DNA of 64,000 nucleotides. Origin: Liquidambar formosana. Its lineage: Eukaryota; Streptophyta; Magnoliopsida; Saxifragales; Altingiaceae. A program made the position numbers and the translations under genes. Shown here piece after piece: positions 47,816 to 60,899 of the stretch; position 1 is the first letter of the stretch; each line of letters opens with the position of its first letter. Below the pieces are notes generated by a model. That model searched no databases. It was given only the letters and a program-made list of their open reading frames with translations, and had not been told where the DNA came from. Location: positions 23,337,607-23,401,606 of the forward strand of contig CM077832.1 in assembly GCA_039720395.1 (NCBI GenBank), read 5' to 3'.

Positions 47816-49475
47816 TGTTGGGAATCGAACAAGAGGGAAAAATTGAAGTGCGGAATATAAAAATTTTTCCTACGATTCCACAGCCCATGAATCTAACTAT
47901 GCATAACACAAAATCAAACCCTAACTACGAAGAGGGTTAGAACACTTACAAGAATTTTTGTCTTCTCCTTTTTGCTCCAAGCTTTGATTCCGGACAGCGG
48001 TGAATGAGCAGCCCAAGTGTGCTGCCTCCAACGGTATCCACACCTAGCTAGAGCTTCAAGTCCTTTCTTTCTTCTTCCTTCTTGTTGCTAGAGGTGGAGA
48101 AGAGATAGAGAGAGAGAAGAGAGCCTCCAAAGGGCTGGACGGCTAGGGTTTATTGTGCAAGCCTATTATGCCATGTCACACATAAGTGTGACTTATATAG
48201 GCAGCCCACTAAAGGGGCTGGCCATGGGGAAGAAACCCTAATAGGGTTATGTGTAATTACACTTAATTGCACATTAACCCCTATTATTTGTATCAAATAC
48301 AAATAGGCCTATAAAGAACTATTCTTTATTCACTAAAACCCTTTCTCTCATAGACTTTAAAGCCCTTCTTGCATGATCAGTGTGTGACCCATTGGGTTCA
48401 CATCATTAAGTAGTAGGAATAGCACGAGGTGTGCACAATGGAACTCTTTCCATTTAGGGTCTAATTGGAACTCCTTCCAATTCCCTAATTGATTATAACT
48501 CACTTATATCAATTAGGGCTTCTACTAACCATGAGTAACACCTAGCATATGGCTCATGGTGTGGTCCTTAATGAGGTGAATAGTCATTTACAAAGAACCC
48601 TTCTATTATAGTTTATAGGTTACAATTGCATCCTTCCTTCAACACAATGTCTCCAATTAAACTAATAGGACATGGAAGTCTGTCAAGTCCCTAGTTCAAT
48701 TACTTTATACTCATTCATAGATATCAACTCATTGATGAACTCATGAAACTCTTTTCATATTCATCCTACCATGGCCATGGATTTAATGAGTTATATTATG
48801 AATGCTATATGAGACATTCTCTCTCTTTTTCCTAAGAGTGATGGATCCCTTGTTGATCACTCATATACCTTCATACACATAGCAGTAGGGCCAATGAACA
48901 CCTTTGCAGACCCCTGAATAGGATCTGCACTTAGTGTTATCAAACTTCTAAAGCTACATGCATAAGGCAACTATGGTGTCTCAGGTCTAAGGATTACTTG
49001 TACCACTATAACAATGAGAAACTGATTGACAGGCAAGATAAAACTCCATTCAGTTTATCTCATATCTATGGTCACATTCAGTGTACCTATTCTCGCAATA
49101 GGCACCCACTTGTTGGTTGTAGTGTCTCCACACAAATAGCTTGAGACTAGCTATCCTCCTATAGAGTCAGCCTAACAAGTTCTAGTCCTATGGTTCATTA
49201 CTGTCCATCATAGTGAACCTTCAACTAGGAATGCTTTAGGAGTTTAGTACAGAGATATATCTACAGTCTCAAAATTACAACTCTTTGTAATTCCATATTC
49301 TCAACTCTAACTCCATGGACATATTATGTAAATATAAATGATGCATATAAACATAATAGAATAAGCCCTTTTATTAAATCAATAATAAATGTGACATACA
49401 TAAATGAAATCAAATGATTATTCCTAATCCGTAAACAATCATCTCCATGATTGGCTCTAGGGCATAATCCTAACA
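47816..49475 (-). mobile_element. 3' LTR of copia-family element 3 (subfamily B)
   Basis: TGTTGGGAATC..ATCCTAACA, 1660 bp. On the minus strand it follows the polypurine tract. Differences from its partner include an AGATAG/AGAGAG change near 48,106 and single-base changes near 48,734, 49,036, 49,178 and 49,419. Confidence 0.95.
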
Positions 49476-49487
49476 ATCTCCCACTTG
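49476..49487 (-). promoter_or_regulatory. Polypurine tract of copia-family element 3
   Basis: On the minus strand AAGTGGGAGAT abuts the LTR start, the usual copia PPT form that primes plus-strand synthesis. Confidence 0.85.
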
Positions 49488-49639
49488 CACTAAAGCCAAT
49501 TGACCATGTATCGCATACCTATCTTCTCAAGATGTTGGTCTTAGACATAACCAATTATGTTTTAAAGCTTTAGTCAGTAGGTCTACAAAAATTTATGTAG
49601 ATAATATCTTCTATAATGTATCTATTACCTCTTCCAATG

Positions 49640-50640
49640 ATTCCTCTAATCACTTGGAATTGCCGCTCTATGTGTTTGGACTTTTGATGAGACCGTGATT
49701 CCTATACTTGAGATATAGACCCATTGTTGTCACAAAACAAGGTGTGGGCAACTCAATGGAAGGAACAACTCCAAGCTCTAAATGAACTTTTAGATCCAAA
49801 CAGTCTCCTAGACAATGCGACAATTAATTCACCCTTAATAATGGAATCCAATGTATCTTTCATACAGTTCTTCCATTAAGTATTTCACCAACTAAAGTGA
49901 ATATAAAATATACCCCATATGGATTATATCCAAATCCATATACCCATCTACTATGAGTTTACAATTTCCATATACAATCCAATATTCCAAATTTGAATTG
50001 ATTGATAACTATTTGTAACAATTACAACATAATAGATATCAGGTTCAATACATAGTGTAAAATAAGGCTTCTTAACACTTTAAGAATCTTATTTGTGTTA
50101 TCCTAGGGCACATGCCCTTGAATAATGAATTCTTATCTGAAGTAAATCAGACCTCCCTTAGAATTCTCCATGTTGAACTCCTTCAACATTTCAACTATGT
50201 TTGATGATTTGGAGATACTTAGCAATCTATATGATCTATCTCTATAGATCTTGTTGGATGCTTCTGCCAAATCTTTCATGAATTAGTTTTTCTCCAAAAA
50301 CCAAAACGATTAGGATGTCATTCATATATCATTCATAATGATTAGGATGTCATCTATACTTAGGATAAAGAAAAACGATCGCACTCCCACTAACCTTTTA
50401 TACACTCATGGTCCATCTATACAATGAGAGAAATCAAACAATTTGATTACTTCAACTTTATAGATGTTCTAATTATGAGAACCTTGTAGTCTATTAATAG
50501 ACTTCTATAACTTACACACTTTTATGGTTTTTCACCATTTGATATAACATCTTTATATCCTTTTTGACATATCTCATAGTCAAAATGTGTGTTTATAGAT
50601 AACAAGATCCAAATGGATTTCAGCATAACTATTATCAAAC
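49640..50640 (-). pseudogene. Decayed copia reverse transcriptase and RNase H (element 3)
   Basis: Minus strand, in order: VCKL..KSINRLQ (about 50,500), then FILSIDDILIIMND, which corresponds to the RT YVDD active-site block (about 50,345-50,365), FMKDLAEASNKIYRDRS and LLSISKSSNIVEMLKEFNME (about 50,150-50,280), ELGVVPSI and, after a frameshift, CDNNGSIS and SRSHQKSKHIER (about 49,650-49,790). This is the C-terminal part of a Ty1/copia polyprotein. The first residue of YVDD and many others are changed, and stops occur in each frame. It identifies the superfamily; it cannot encode a working enzyme. Integrase and protease are not recognisable in the remaining middle region. Confidence 0.8.
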
Positions 50641-53600
50641 AAGTTTCTTTATAGACAACTTTTTGCCTATGTTGAAAACATTCTTAAATAGCCAAGCCTT
50701 TTAGGTCTCTACCTATCCATATTGGATTTAATGACTCTTAGTCATTTCTCGAGTTGATGTGAAACATCGTCTAGTCATAATCAAAAGGATTATCTTGGTG
50801 ATCTTTATCACTAAAGAACAATTCTTTCACATTATAATGGAGATACAATATCTCTCTTATGTTAAAGAAATATCCAATTTGATCTATGAAAAGAATGCGG
50901 TGTAATTAAAGGTTTTGCCTCAATAGGGGCAAGGGTTGGATCTTTGTTGGTTTGTGGCTTTACAAACAATTCTGTAAATTCTATCTACTTTTGCATCTTT
51001 CTTGAATGAACTCTTTCTCAAGAAAATCCAGCAATCATCCTAATGGACAACTTTTGTTCATTAGGGTAATAGAAATACTATCCCAACCACTTTTGGGATA
51101 TACCACAATTCAACACTTACTTGACCTTATTTCCAGATTGTCTACATTATGTTTCTAGACAAACGTAGCACAAGCCCAAGCATTAACTTCTTTAAGTTGG
51201 GTTACTTCCCATATCATATCTGATATAATTGGGACAAAACTGGAGTGAACCCTAAATTATCAATATGTAGCAATTTTAAGGTATATCCTAGATGGATACA
51301 TTAGTAAAACTCATCATAGATCAAACCATATCCTAATAGGGTTTAATTCGTTCTCTTAGATTCACCATTGAGCTATGGTATTCTAAAATGAGTCTACTGT
51401 AATTGAATGCATGCTCTACATGACTATATACATCACAATGTATTAGTCAAATTATAAATGTAACTCTTTTACTTCACCAAGTAAAAGATGGGTTTGGTCA
51501 TCTCATAACCAAATCATAATCGTTACATTTAAATGAGAGTCTCTACATCTCTTGTATTCTCAGAATACGTTGCATTTGCTCTAATTAGTCATTTAAATTC
51601 AGAAATCAAATTTCTAGAATGTCTTAAATGACCTAGTTAAGAAATAAGTTCCCAAAATTAATCTAGCAACTCTTGCTCTATTAAAATTTTTAAAGGTAAC
51701 TTATTATCTACTTAACTTTCTGCTTCCATTTAGATTACACTATAATCCAAAAACCAAGAAGCAGAACTAACCAACAATTTAGTTTAGAGCATGAACCAAA
51801 ACTTCAAAAGTTTGGTTCTTCTAGGAAGACTGATACTTTATCAAGTTCCCTTTACAATACCTTATATTTACTACAAAATAATTATATTTCTTTGTCTTTG
51901 ACTTTTCAAGACTTGCTTTCCTCTATGCTTCCATTTTAAATCACATCTAGCTTCTCAAGCTATTCTATGTGATTAATCATTTTTCAAAAGAATGATTATT
52001 AATAAACAACTTTTATTACATCCTAGTCCAGAAGAAGTCCTTTACAAGTACTATACTTTATAGTATTATTTCACTCATAATACAACCTTTGTATGTGATG
52101 TAGGACATCAAAGGCACTTGCATTGACTAATTTTGCTTCTGAAGCTCATTAGTCATCAATACTATCATATAGCATGGCAACAAGATGCCAATTGCGCATA
52201 GTGTCTTTTTCTTCTTAGGATGTTTTATGGAGGGCCTTTAATAAAAGGCCTAATAGCATATAAACAATCTTTTGAAATTGAGAACAATTCTCAATTTCCT
52301 AAGTCAATCAAAGAAATCGGGTTTAGTCAAACTATCAATATCCTATATTAGGAAATAGGGGTTTTGAGGTGAGTAATTAGGTAATCTACATAAACAAAGA
52401 ATTAGATTTCATTTTTATCCATAATGATTGGGTCTTTAATCATATGGTACCTCCCACTATTTTATCAAATTCCATACACCCTCTAATGGAATTCGGGAAT
52501 CTCATTCCTAATGGGGATTGGGGTCCCACTGTGACCTAGAAGCCTCACATGTTAGTTTCTTGACTTCTAACCCACAATAAGAAGACAACTCTTTGTCTAT
52601 TGCTTCATAAGCAAGTTCCAATCATTTTGCCTCTAGGGAACATACACCTCACATGTTAGTTTCTTGGAATACTTCCCTAGTTAAGTTAAACCCATCATTC
52701 ACACAGGTATGTTTCGCCAAATATATACCTCACATGTTAGTTTCTTGGTATATACCAGTTTAGGCACCCCATGATATCTCATATGTGATAGTTTCAAGTA
52801 ATGTCTTTAACATGGGTAGCTCCTACATGTCTGCAGCCAGGTACCCACATTAAGGGACGTTAGATGATCCTATAATGATGGAAGGCAATGAAGAATTCAT
52901 TCCCTATGATTTCTTCATTTTCAACTTAATATTAAAAGAGAGGGGTTTTAAAGGGTCTCATCAAATTAACATGCATCCTATGTATCAAAATTTAAACATA
53001 TAAATTATGCTATTTATAATCATACATCTCATGCTATTATAAATCATACATCGCATGCTATTATATATCAACATATATAAAGTACCATATTTTGATATTA
53101 GTCCCTAAGTGAATAGGTAACATATACCAAACTATAGTATTGGAGCTAATACAATTATCTCATAAATTAAAGCTCCCACTATGATGATTATGGACTTTGA
53201 GAGGATTCAATCCAAGCCAATAGATTGAATCCAAAGTCTAAGGTGGGTGTAGGTGATCGTAAAATAAACCATTCATAACATGCATGCTTTCTTGAAAAAC
53301 TTCTCTAAGCTTTCAAGTCCTTCAATCTGCTCCCTTGGCTTAATGGTCTCCACCATTGGCTTGTTGGTCTCCACCATTGGCTTGTTGGGCTCCATCATAC
53401 TCCTTTGGGTCCACCATGCTCCTTAGTGCGCTCTCGATTACATAACATTTACATAATATATAGAAAGGGATACATAAGGGGAATGTGGGGTACATAAGAG
53501 AATGATAGAGAGAGAGGGAAGGTGGCATGCAAGCCCCAAATAATAAATTACATCACCATAATAAAATTACAACTCTTGAAAAATTATTACAACCCATTCA

Positions 53601-54062
53601 TAAGACGGCCAATCACAATTGGTTTAAGGGGTATAGTCCATAATCATCATCCAAACACATACATACAATCTCATTGCATAATGTAAAGAAAAACTGTAAG
53701 CATTAAGACATATGGGCATTATGGTAATTCTCTTGAATGATTTACATTAATCTCATTAATGCATCCTAATCTTATTAGGTTTAAACAAAAATATCCAGAA
53801 TTAAATAAAGTCTTAACATTTAAGACATTTAGTTTCAATTAATCAAATTAATAGAAACATATAAAGTTTCCTAAAATAACTCTAATATCCAATATTAGGG
53901 TTTCCTTAATTAAACAAAACAATTTCATTTAATTAAGAATTTCCAGATTTTAATTTAATCCCTAATTGTGTTTTAAACCATTTAAAATATTATAAAATTA
54001 ATCAATATTAATTAAATAATTAACATGGGAATTAAATAAAATCAATTAAATGATGAATTAGT

Positions 54063-54420
54063 GTATTAGGGTTTCCTAAAACCCTAAACCCTAAATGCAT
54101 AACCTTAAACCCCAAATGCTAGCCCTAATCATTAAATGCCTTATGATTGGTCATTTAATGTCCAATCATTAAAACCCTACGTTCATACGGTATTTAATAG
54201 AAGGGATTAGGGTTTAATTAATGCCAAATAGGGTATTTATTACCCTTAATAAATTACACTAATTAGGGTTTCCAAAACCCTAACCCTAGACATCATTAAT
54301 GGTATTAATTATGCCCTAACAATCAATAACCATGATTGGTCATTTAATGACCAATCATTAACTCTTAATTAAGGTAATTAATATTCCAATTAGGGTTTTA
54401 ATTAATGCCATAATGAAATT
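54063..54420. repeat. Two tandem telomere-box/CCAAT-palindrome units (element 3)
   Basis: Same two-unit arrangement as in element 2, palindromes near 54,143 (one arm mutated: TGTCCAATC) and 54,332. Lies in the leader between PBS and the pol remnant. Confidence 0.8.
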
Positions 54421-55850
54421 AGGGTTTCATCATTAACTCAAAATTAGGGTTTCATCCTTAACTCTATGCAGCCGTCACTACCAGGGGGCTGCCTGAGCTT
54501 GGCTAGGCTGCCATGGCCACCAACGACTGTGGGAGGCCATGGCCAGTCATGGGAGAACATCCTAGGGGTGTGGGACAAGCCTCTGGACACGTGAGAAGTG
54601 GTGGAAGTGGCTGCCATCATCAAGAACAATCAGGGTTTCCAAAACCCATTGCTGGAGCCATTGTTGCAGACCTTGAAGGTCACAATAGCTTCTAAATCCT
54701 TATCAATTCGACTCCTCCATTGAAACCAGCTTTTGTATCATGTCCCCACATGAAATACTAAGCTCATAGAAGAGGTTTGGATGATCAAATCATCACCAAT
54801 TGTTCTAAACAATTAAAACAACAGTAGGCTGCCCAGAATTTGACAGCATACTGTCCATGGTCAGAAATTGATTTAAAACCCAGCAAGATGAATGAATTAG
54901 GCTACCAAACGAATTTTCCCAGTATCCTACATGTCTTAGGAAACTAATGCAATTGGTTTCATGCAATTTGGAGTTCCCTAACTCAAGTTCTAATCAAAAC
55001 TCCATCGATGACTTTTCTGCAGAGAAAATCTGCTATGCTGTTCATGAAAAATTTTCAAACTTTTTGAATCTTTTTCCATCAAAACCTTTTTGAAACTTAA
55101 AGAAAATCATATACACATGATATATAATGATCCTATAATGATTTTCCATCATAAATACAGCAGCTTTAATTAGAATTAATTGCAAGAACCTTAGGGTTCT
55201 AAAACCCAGATTCAGCCTCCATGGTGTTCTTCTCCTTCTTCCTTCTGTTCTAGCATCTTAATCCAATTATGATGCATCTAAATGCTTGGGAACCTTTCCC
55301 TACCATGTCTAGAACATAACCCAAGTGGTGGCAACCATTGCCATGCCTTTGATCTCCATCAATAACTCAAAGTTGTGGCTATTGCATCATTCCCGAGCAA
55401 AACTGTCTTTCCAGACAACCTGTAGTAAAAAATTCATAACTTTCACGAAAGAACTCGGATTGACGCACCGTTTGTTGGGTTGGAAAGCTTATTCAAAGAG
55501 CTTTCTAACCATATGTGGCTCGAAAATTTTGGAGAAGAACTCTGAATTCGGCAGGCAAAACAAGATGACGGTTTTTCATGGCTACCATGAAAACTGTTCA
55601 TAACAGTTTTATAAAACCCTAGTTTCCTTATTCTTCTTCTCCAAACTCAAACCCTATGCAACCTATTGCATCCACGGATACACTTAACCATCAATTAGAA
55701 GAGGAGTAGAAGAGAATTGACCTAGGGTTCCAAACCCTAGGTTCAGCCATGGAGGAAAACCAATTATGCAGAAAAAATTTTCCAGATTTTTGAATCATTC
55801 AACTACACCATAATTACCAGCCCATATGTATTTTGTATTATGCATAATCA

Positions 55851-55864
55851 TGGCTCTGATACCA
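55851..55864 (-). promoter_or_regulatory. Primer-binding site, initiator tRNA-Met type (element 3)
   Basis: TGGTATCAGAGCCA on the minus strand, one base from the 5' LTR. Confidence 0.92.
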
Positions 55865-55865
55865 C

Positions 55866-57525
55866 TGTTGGGAATCGAACAAGAGGGAAAAATTGAAGTG
55901 CGGAATATAAAAATTTTTCCTACGATTCCACAGCCCATGAATCTAACTATGCATAACACAAAATCAAACCCTAACTACGAAGAGGGTTAGAACACTTACA
56001 AGAATTTTTGTCTTCTCCTTTTTGCTCCAAGCTTTGATTCCGGACAGCGGTGAATGAGCAGCCCAAGTGTGCTGCCTCCAACGGTATCCACACCTAGCTA
56101 GAGCTTCAAGTCCTTTCTTTCTTCTTCCTTCTTGTTGCTAGAGGTGGAGAAGAGAGAGAGAGAGAGAAGAGAGCCTCCAAAGGGCTGGACGGCTAGGGTT
56201 TATTGTGCAAGCCTATTATGCCATGTCACACATAAGTGTGACTTATATAGGCAGCCCACTAAAGGGGCTGGCCATGGGGAAGAAACCCTAATAGGGTTAT
56301 GTGTAATTACACTTAATTGCACATTAACCCCTATTATTTGTATCAAATACAAATAGGCCTATAAAGAACTATTCTTTATTCACTAAAACCCTTTCTCTCA
56401 TAGACTTTAAAGCCCTTCTTGCATGATCAGTGTGTGACCCATTGGGTTCACATCATTAAGTAGTAGGAATAGCACGAGGTGTGCACAATGGAACTCTTTC
56501 CATTTAGGGTCTAATTGGAACTCCTTCCAATTCCCTAATTGATTATAACTCACTTATATCAATTAGGGCTTCTACTAACCATGAGTAACACCTAGCATAT
56601 GGCTCATGGTGTGGTCCTTAATGAGGTGAATAGTCATTTACAAAGAACCCTTCTATTATAGTTTATAGGTTACAATTGCATCCTTCCTTCAACACAATGT
56701 CTCCAATTAAACTAATAGGACATGGAAGTCTGTCAAGTCCCTAGTTCAATTACTTTATACTCATTCATAGATATCAACTCATTAATGAACTCATGAAACT
56801 CTTTTCATATTCATCCTACCATGGCCATGGATTTAATGAGTTATATTATGAATGCTATATGAGACATTCTCTCTCTTTTTCCTAAGAGTGATGGATCCCT
56901 TGTTGATCACTCATATACCTTCATACACATAGCAGTAGGGCCAATGAACACCTTTGCAGACCCCTGAATAGGATCTGCACTTAGTGTTATCAAACTTCTA
57001 AAGCTACATGCATAAGGCAACTATGGTGTCTCAGGTCTAAGGATTACTTGTACCACTATAACAATGAGAAACTGATTGACAGGCAGGATAAAACTCCATT
57101 CAGTTTATCTCATATCTATGGTCACATTCAGTGTACCTATTCTCGCAATAGGCACCCACTTGTTGGTTGTAGTGTCTCCACACAAATAGCTTGAGACTAG
57201 CTATCCTCCTATAGAGTCAGCCTAACAAGTGCTAGTCCTATGGTTCATTACTGTCCATCATAGTGAACCTTCAACTAGGAATGCTTTAGGAGTTTAGTAC
57301 AGAGATATATCTACAGTCTCAAAATTACAACTCTTTGTAATTCCATATTCTCAACTCTAACTCCATGGACATATTATGTAAATATAAATGATGCATATAA
57401 ACATAATAGAATAAGCCCTTTTATTAAATCAATAATAAATGTGACATACATAAATGAAATCAAATGATTGTTCCTAATCCGTAAACAATCATCTCCATGA
57501 TTGGCTCTAGGGCATAATCCTAACA
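55866..57525 (-). mobile_element. 5' LTR of copia-family element 3 (subfamily B)
   Basis: 1660 bp, next to the PBS. On the minus strand it starts TGTTAGGATTATGCCC and ends GATTCCCAACA. As the 5' LTR of a young insertion it holds the promoter most likely still to be used. Confidence 0.95.
56243..56250 (-). promoter_or_regulatory. Predicted TATA box of the copia-family 5' LTR
   Basis: CTATATAAGT on the minus strand about 1.28 kb into the LTR; the same position is TATA-like in most of the six LTRs, but is changed in the copy at 24.47 kb. Transcription would start some 30 bases downstream, giving R-U5 of roughly 350 bases. Confidence 0.45.
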
Positions 57526-58860
57526 GGAAGAAAATATACTTTCAATATCACAAAAGCCAGCGAGATTTTTTATCATCTTTTAGCCACTAAATACATTAAG
57601 TTGTCGGCAAGGCATAGCATACCAACCAAAGAGGCTAAGAAGTTTTGTAAATGGCATGGTGTTAAATCACATACTACTAATAATTGTGTGATTTTTCGAA
57701 ATGTAATATAAGAAAATATTGAGAGGGGAATGTTGAGGTTCCCAAAAAAAACCAAGGAGCAAATGGTCGTTGATTCAAACCCTTTTGCGTCAATAGTAGG
57801 AATGAATATGGTGGCTGTTAACTTAAGGAGTTTGGCTAGTCGAGGAGTAGAAAAATAGGGAGAAGCCGGACGGCCTTTTCCATGCCAGAGGCCATCCAAA
57901 GAATATGATTTTGATGTGTCTAAGGCTAATGATATTTTTGATTATCTACTAGCCAGCGAGTTCATCGCAATATCAACAGGGTACAAAGAAGAAACTATGG
58001 AACAGCCATTTTACAGATGGCATGGGGTGAAGACTCGTGATACTTCTCACTGTTGAGTTTTCAAAGATCTGGTGCAAAAGGCTATTACCAGTAGGGTGTT
58101 AATTTCAAAAGTTAAAGGTATCAAGGAGAAATCACCACAAGGGCCTGGAGTGATGGTTGCTGTGCGGGACGTAAGGAAGTTGCCTGTAGCTAGAGGTGGC
58201 CCAGAAATTAGAGCACTGTACTAGAGGGACAGGCTAAATCATCACTATAACCATCATTATAACCTGTGTTACCAATGCAGGAATCCTATTCCCCTGCCTT
58301 TGCAACGGCCTGTAAGGAAGTGGACTTGGCAAAGGATTCAAAATTAGTAAAATCTGTTGTTGATGGATCGAGGAACACTTGAAGAAAAGCAAAGAGCATC
58401 TGCACAGAAAAGTACATCAAGGGCAGAAAAGGAGAAGCATCTAGCAAGGCAAGGATGATAAAACCACCATTAGTCAGGCTAGACATTTGGAGCAGATTGC
58501 AGCACCTAAAGTTCCCTCTGCCAGCCACGAGAACTCAGAAAAGAAGGATGCAGTAGTACAAAGTAGCAGCTAGGAGATGGTAAGAGGAGGAACAATATGG
58601 TGAGAAGGTTAAAACCATCAATTAAGGATATAAAGATAAGTAGCCAGAAAAGTACGTTGCAGACAAAGAAGCCTCAATTGAAAGCGTTGGGGATTCTTAT
58701 AGCATCCAATTTGGCTCTTTACCACCAGTTCTGGGATGTAATATGTCTTCACCCTTCCAGCAACCTTTCAAGCCAAGAATGTGCAAGAGGGTCACATGGT
58801 AGGTGATGTGACAGATGGCGAAGACTTGCCAGTAGCTTGCATCGATTGAAACAGGGGAAA
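57526..58860 (+). pseudogene. Ty3/gypsy gag C-terminal part and linker
   Basis: Resumes the interrupted gag: after GGAAG the frame reads YTFNITKASEIFYHLLATK, then a CKWHGVKSHTTNNC zinc-knuckle-like stretch, repeated in variant form at about 58,010-58,060 (RWHGVKTRDTSHC). A decayed linker before the protease follows. Stops are frequent after 57,700. Confidence 0.7.
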
Positions 58861-58901
58861 AGGAAGCAGAGAAGATAATCTTAGAAAAGCCTGCAGAGAA
58901 G

Positions 58902-59525
58902 ATGACCCAGCACTTGAAGCCACTGTACATCAAGGTCCACATGAATGGAAGACTTGTTAGTAGTGTCTTGGTAAATAATGGAGCGGCTGTGAACATTCTT
59001 CCAACGGGTGTGCTAAGGAAATTGGGAAAGACTGAGAACGATTTAATTCCTTCAGAGGTGATAGTAGCAAACTTCGCCAGAAGGATAACTAGGAAAAAAG
59101 AAATTCTACCCATATCCTTAGCTATGGGTAACAAAGAGTGTTTATCCACTTTCTTTGTGGTGGATTCTTTATCATCATACAACGCTCTCTTAGGACGTGA
59201 CTGGATACATTCGAATTGGTGTATTCCATCGTCCTTACATTAATTTCTAGTGTTTTGGAATGGAGATAAAGTAGAGATCATCTGGGCAGATCAAAGACCG
59301 TTTCTAGCAATGTCAAACATTGCGGAAGCGCATCTGTATGGTGAAGAGGTTAGCCTAATAATGTTCACTAAAGAAGACAAATATGGTAGGCCACAACCTT
59401 TGACCGGTAAATTAGATTTGTTCCCGAAGAAAGCAGTGGAAAGGGTGTTTAAAGAAGTGCAACGGCCTAATGTGTTTATCCCATATAGGCAGAAACCTAG
59501 CTGTATTATTGAAGAAGTTGTGTAA
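58902..59525 (+). pseudogene. Ty3/gypsy aspartic protease region, catalytic Asp replaced
   Basis: A frame from 58,902 contains LVNNGAAVNILPTGVLRKLG and ALLGRDWIHSNWCIPSSLH, the retropepsin-like domain that matures the polyprotein in plant gypsy elements. The expected catalytic Asp of the D-N-G-A motif is Asn (a G-to-A type change), so the protease should be inactive. A stop follows the LH (about 59,241); the next open piece (59,250-59,525) continues with FWNGDKVEIIWADQRPF, as in the family. Confidence 0.75.
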
Positions 59526-60767
59526 TGTTAGTACACCATGAATAAATCGAGCGAGAGAGGTTACTGGCGGCTTTATCTCAAAAGCTCTTAGTTTACGCCA
59601 CCAAGGAAAGCCTTTATGATATTGCAGAGGCTGGATGTGTTACTGAAGATGATGGATAGGAATTCGAGGAAGAAGACATGATAGGTTTGAAGGAAGTGGA
59701 GGCAGCACCAGCCAAGATGGATGACTTGAAGGCTGATGTCTAGGATCCTTTAGAAGAAGTCAACCTAGAAGATGAAGGCAAGAAAAGACCAACATTCATC
59801 AGTCAGTTGTTGCCCGAAGAATTCAAGAAGGAGTTGGTAGTAATGCTTAAAGAATATAGAGATTATTTCGCCTGGGATTACCACGAGATGCTAGAGCTAG
59901 ATTAGAAGTTAGTGGAGTATCGCTTGCCAGTAAAACCAGGGTTCAAACCGTACAAACAACCCCCAAGGAGGATGACCGCTGAAGTCACTCAAAAGATTAA
60001 GGAGGAGATTGAAAGGCTATTGAAAGCTGGGTTCATCCAATCAGTAAGGTATGCCGATTGGATCTCTAATGTAGTTCTAGTAATGAAAAAGAATGGAAAA
60101 CTTAGGGTGTGCGTAGACTTTAGAAATATTAATCTGGCCACCCCTAAAGATGAATACCCAATGCCCGTGGCAAATTTAATGGTAGATCGAGTGGCCAGAC
60201 ATGAAATTCTTTCATTCATGAATGGCCACTCTGGTTATAACCAAATCTTCATTAATAAAAATGACATCCATAAAACAGCCTTTAGGTGTCCAGGGGCAAT
60301 AGGGGTATATGCCTGGAGAGTAATGCCTTTTGGTTTAAAAAATACGAGAGCTACTTACCAACGAGCTATGAATATTATTTTTCATGATATGATTGGTAAA
60401 TTTCTTGAGGTATATATTGATGATATTGTTGTGAAATCAAATGGAACTCATAGCCATTTGAACGATTTTAGAAAAGCCTTAGTTAGAATGAGGCATCACA
60501 AGTTGAAGCTTAACCCCTTGAAATGTGCCTTTGGGGTGAAAGCAAGGAACTTTCTAGGTTTCTTGGTTCACCAAATAGGTATTGAAGTAGACAAAAACAA
60601 AGCAAGGGCAATCAGACAGGCCAAACCTCCACAAAATAAAAAAAAGTTACAGAGGTTTCTTGGCCAAATAAATTTCTTACGAAAGTTTACCTTAAACCTT
60701 GCAGGAAAAATCAATATTTTCACACCGTTGCTGAAATTACGAGCGATGGAGGAATTTATGTGGGAGG
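59526..60767 (+). pseudogene. Ty3/gypsy reverse transcriptase, truncated, catalytic Asp replaced
   Basis: A linker with several TAG codons leads into an open RT frame at 59,912-60,767. Motifs in order: YRLPVKPGFKPYKQPPRR, GKLRVCVDFRNIN, FMNGHSGYNQI, MPFGLKN, YIDDIVVKS (about 60,415), CAFGV, FLGFLV and QRFLGQINFLRKF. The second active-site pair (DD) is intact, but the first Asp (usually F-x-D-G) is Asn. In FGLKN the following AGATYQ is changed to TRATYQ. The frame stops just inside another LTR that starts at 60,768, so RNase H and integrase are missing. Inactive relic. Confidence 0.88.
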
Positions 60768-60899
60768 TATAGACACCCAAATTTTGCCGGGCCGCCTCCG
60801 GACAAAATCGATCAACCTGTTAGCAGTATAAATAGGTCGGACACACTCAATACCTAATATTATTCACCTTGTCCTACCCACTACTAGGGCGAGACATCC

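Larger units (their letters stand above)
47811..57530 (-). mobile_element. Complete copia-family element 3 (non-autonomous), TSD GGAAG
   Basis: Two LTRs of 1660 bp (47,816-49,475 and 55,866-57,525) enclose 6.39 kb. The target repeat GGAAG is perfect (47,811-47,815; 57,526-57,530). PBS and PPT are both on the minus strand, so the right-hand LTR is the 5' one. By eye the LTRs differ at about five positions, so the insertion is young. The internal region has only frameshifted pol remnants and no long frame, and is collinear with the element at 17.9 kb. It must rely on proteins from another element. It is inserted in the gypsy gag. Confidence 0.95.

Noticed and set aside
57573..57899. Minus-strand ORFs over the gypsy gag and protease (also 58,697-59,182)
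   Set aside because: They are shadows of the plus-strand gypsy frames.
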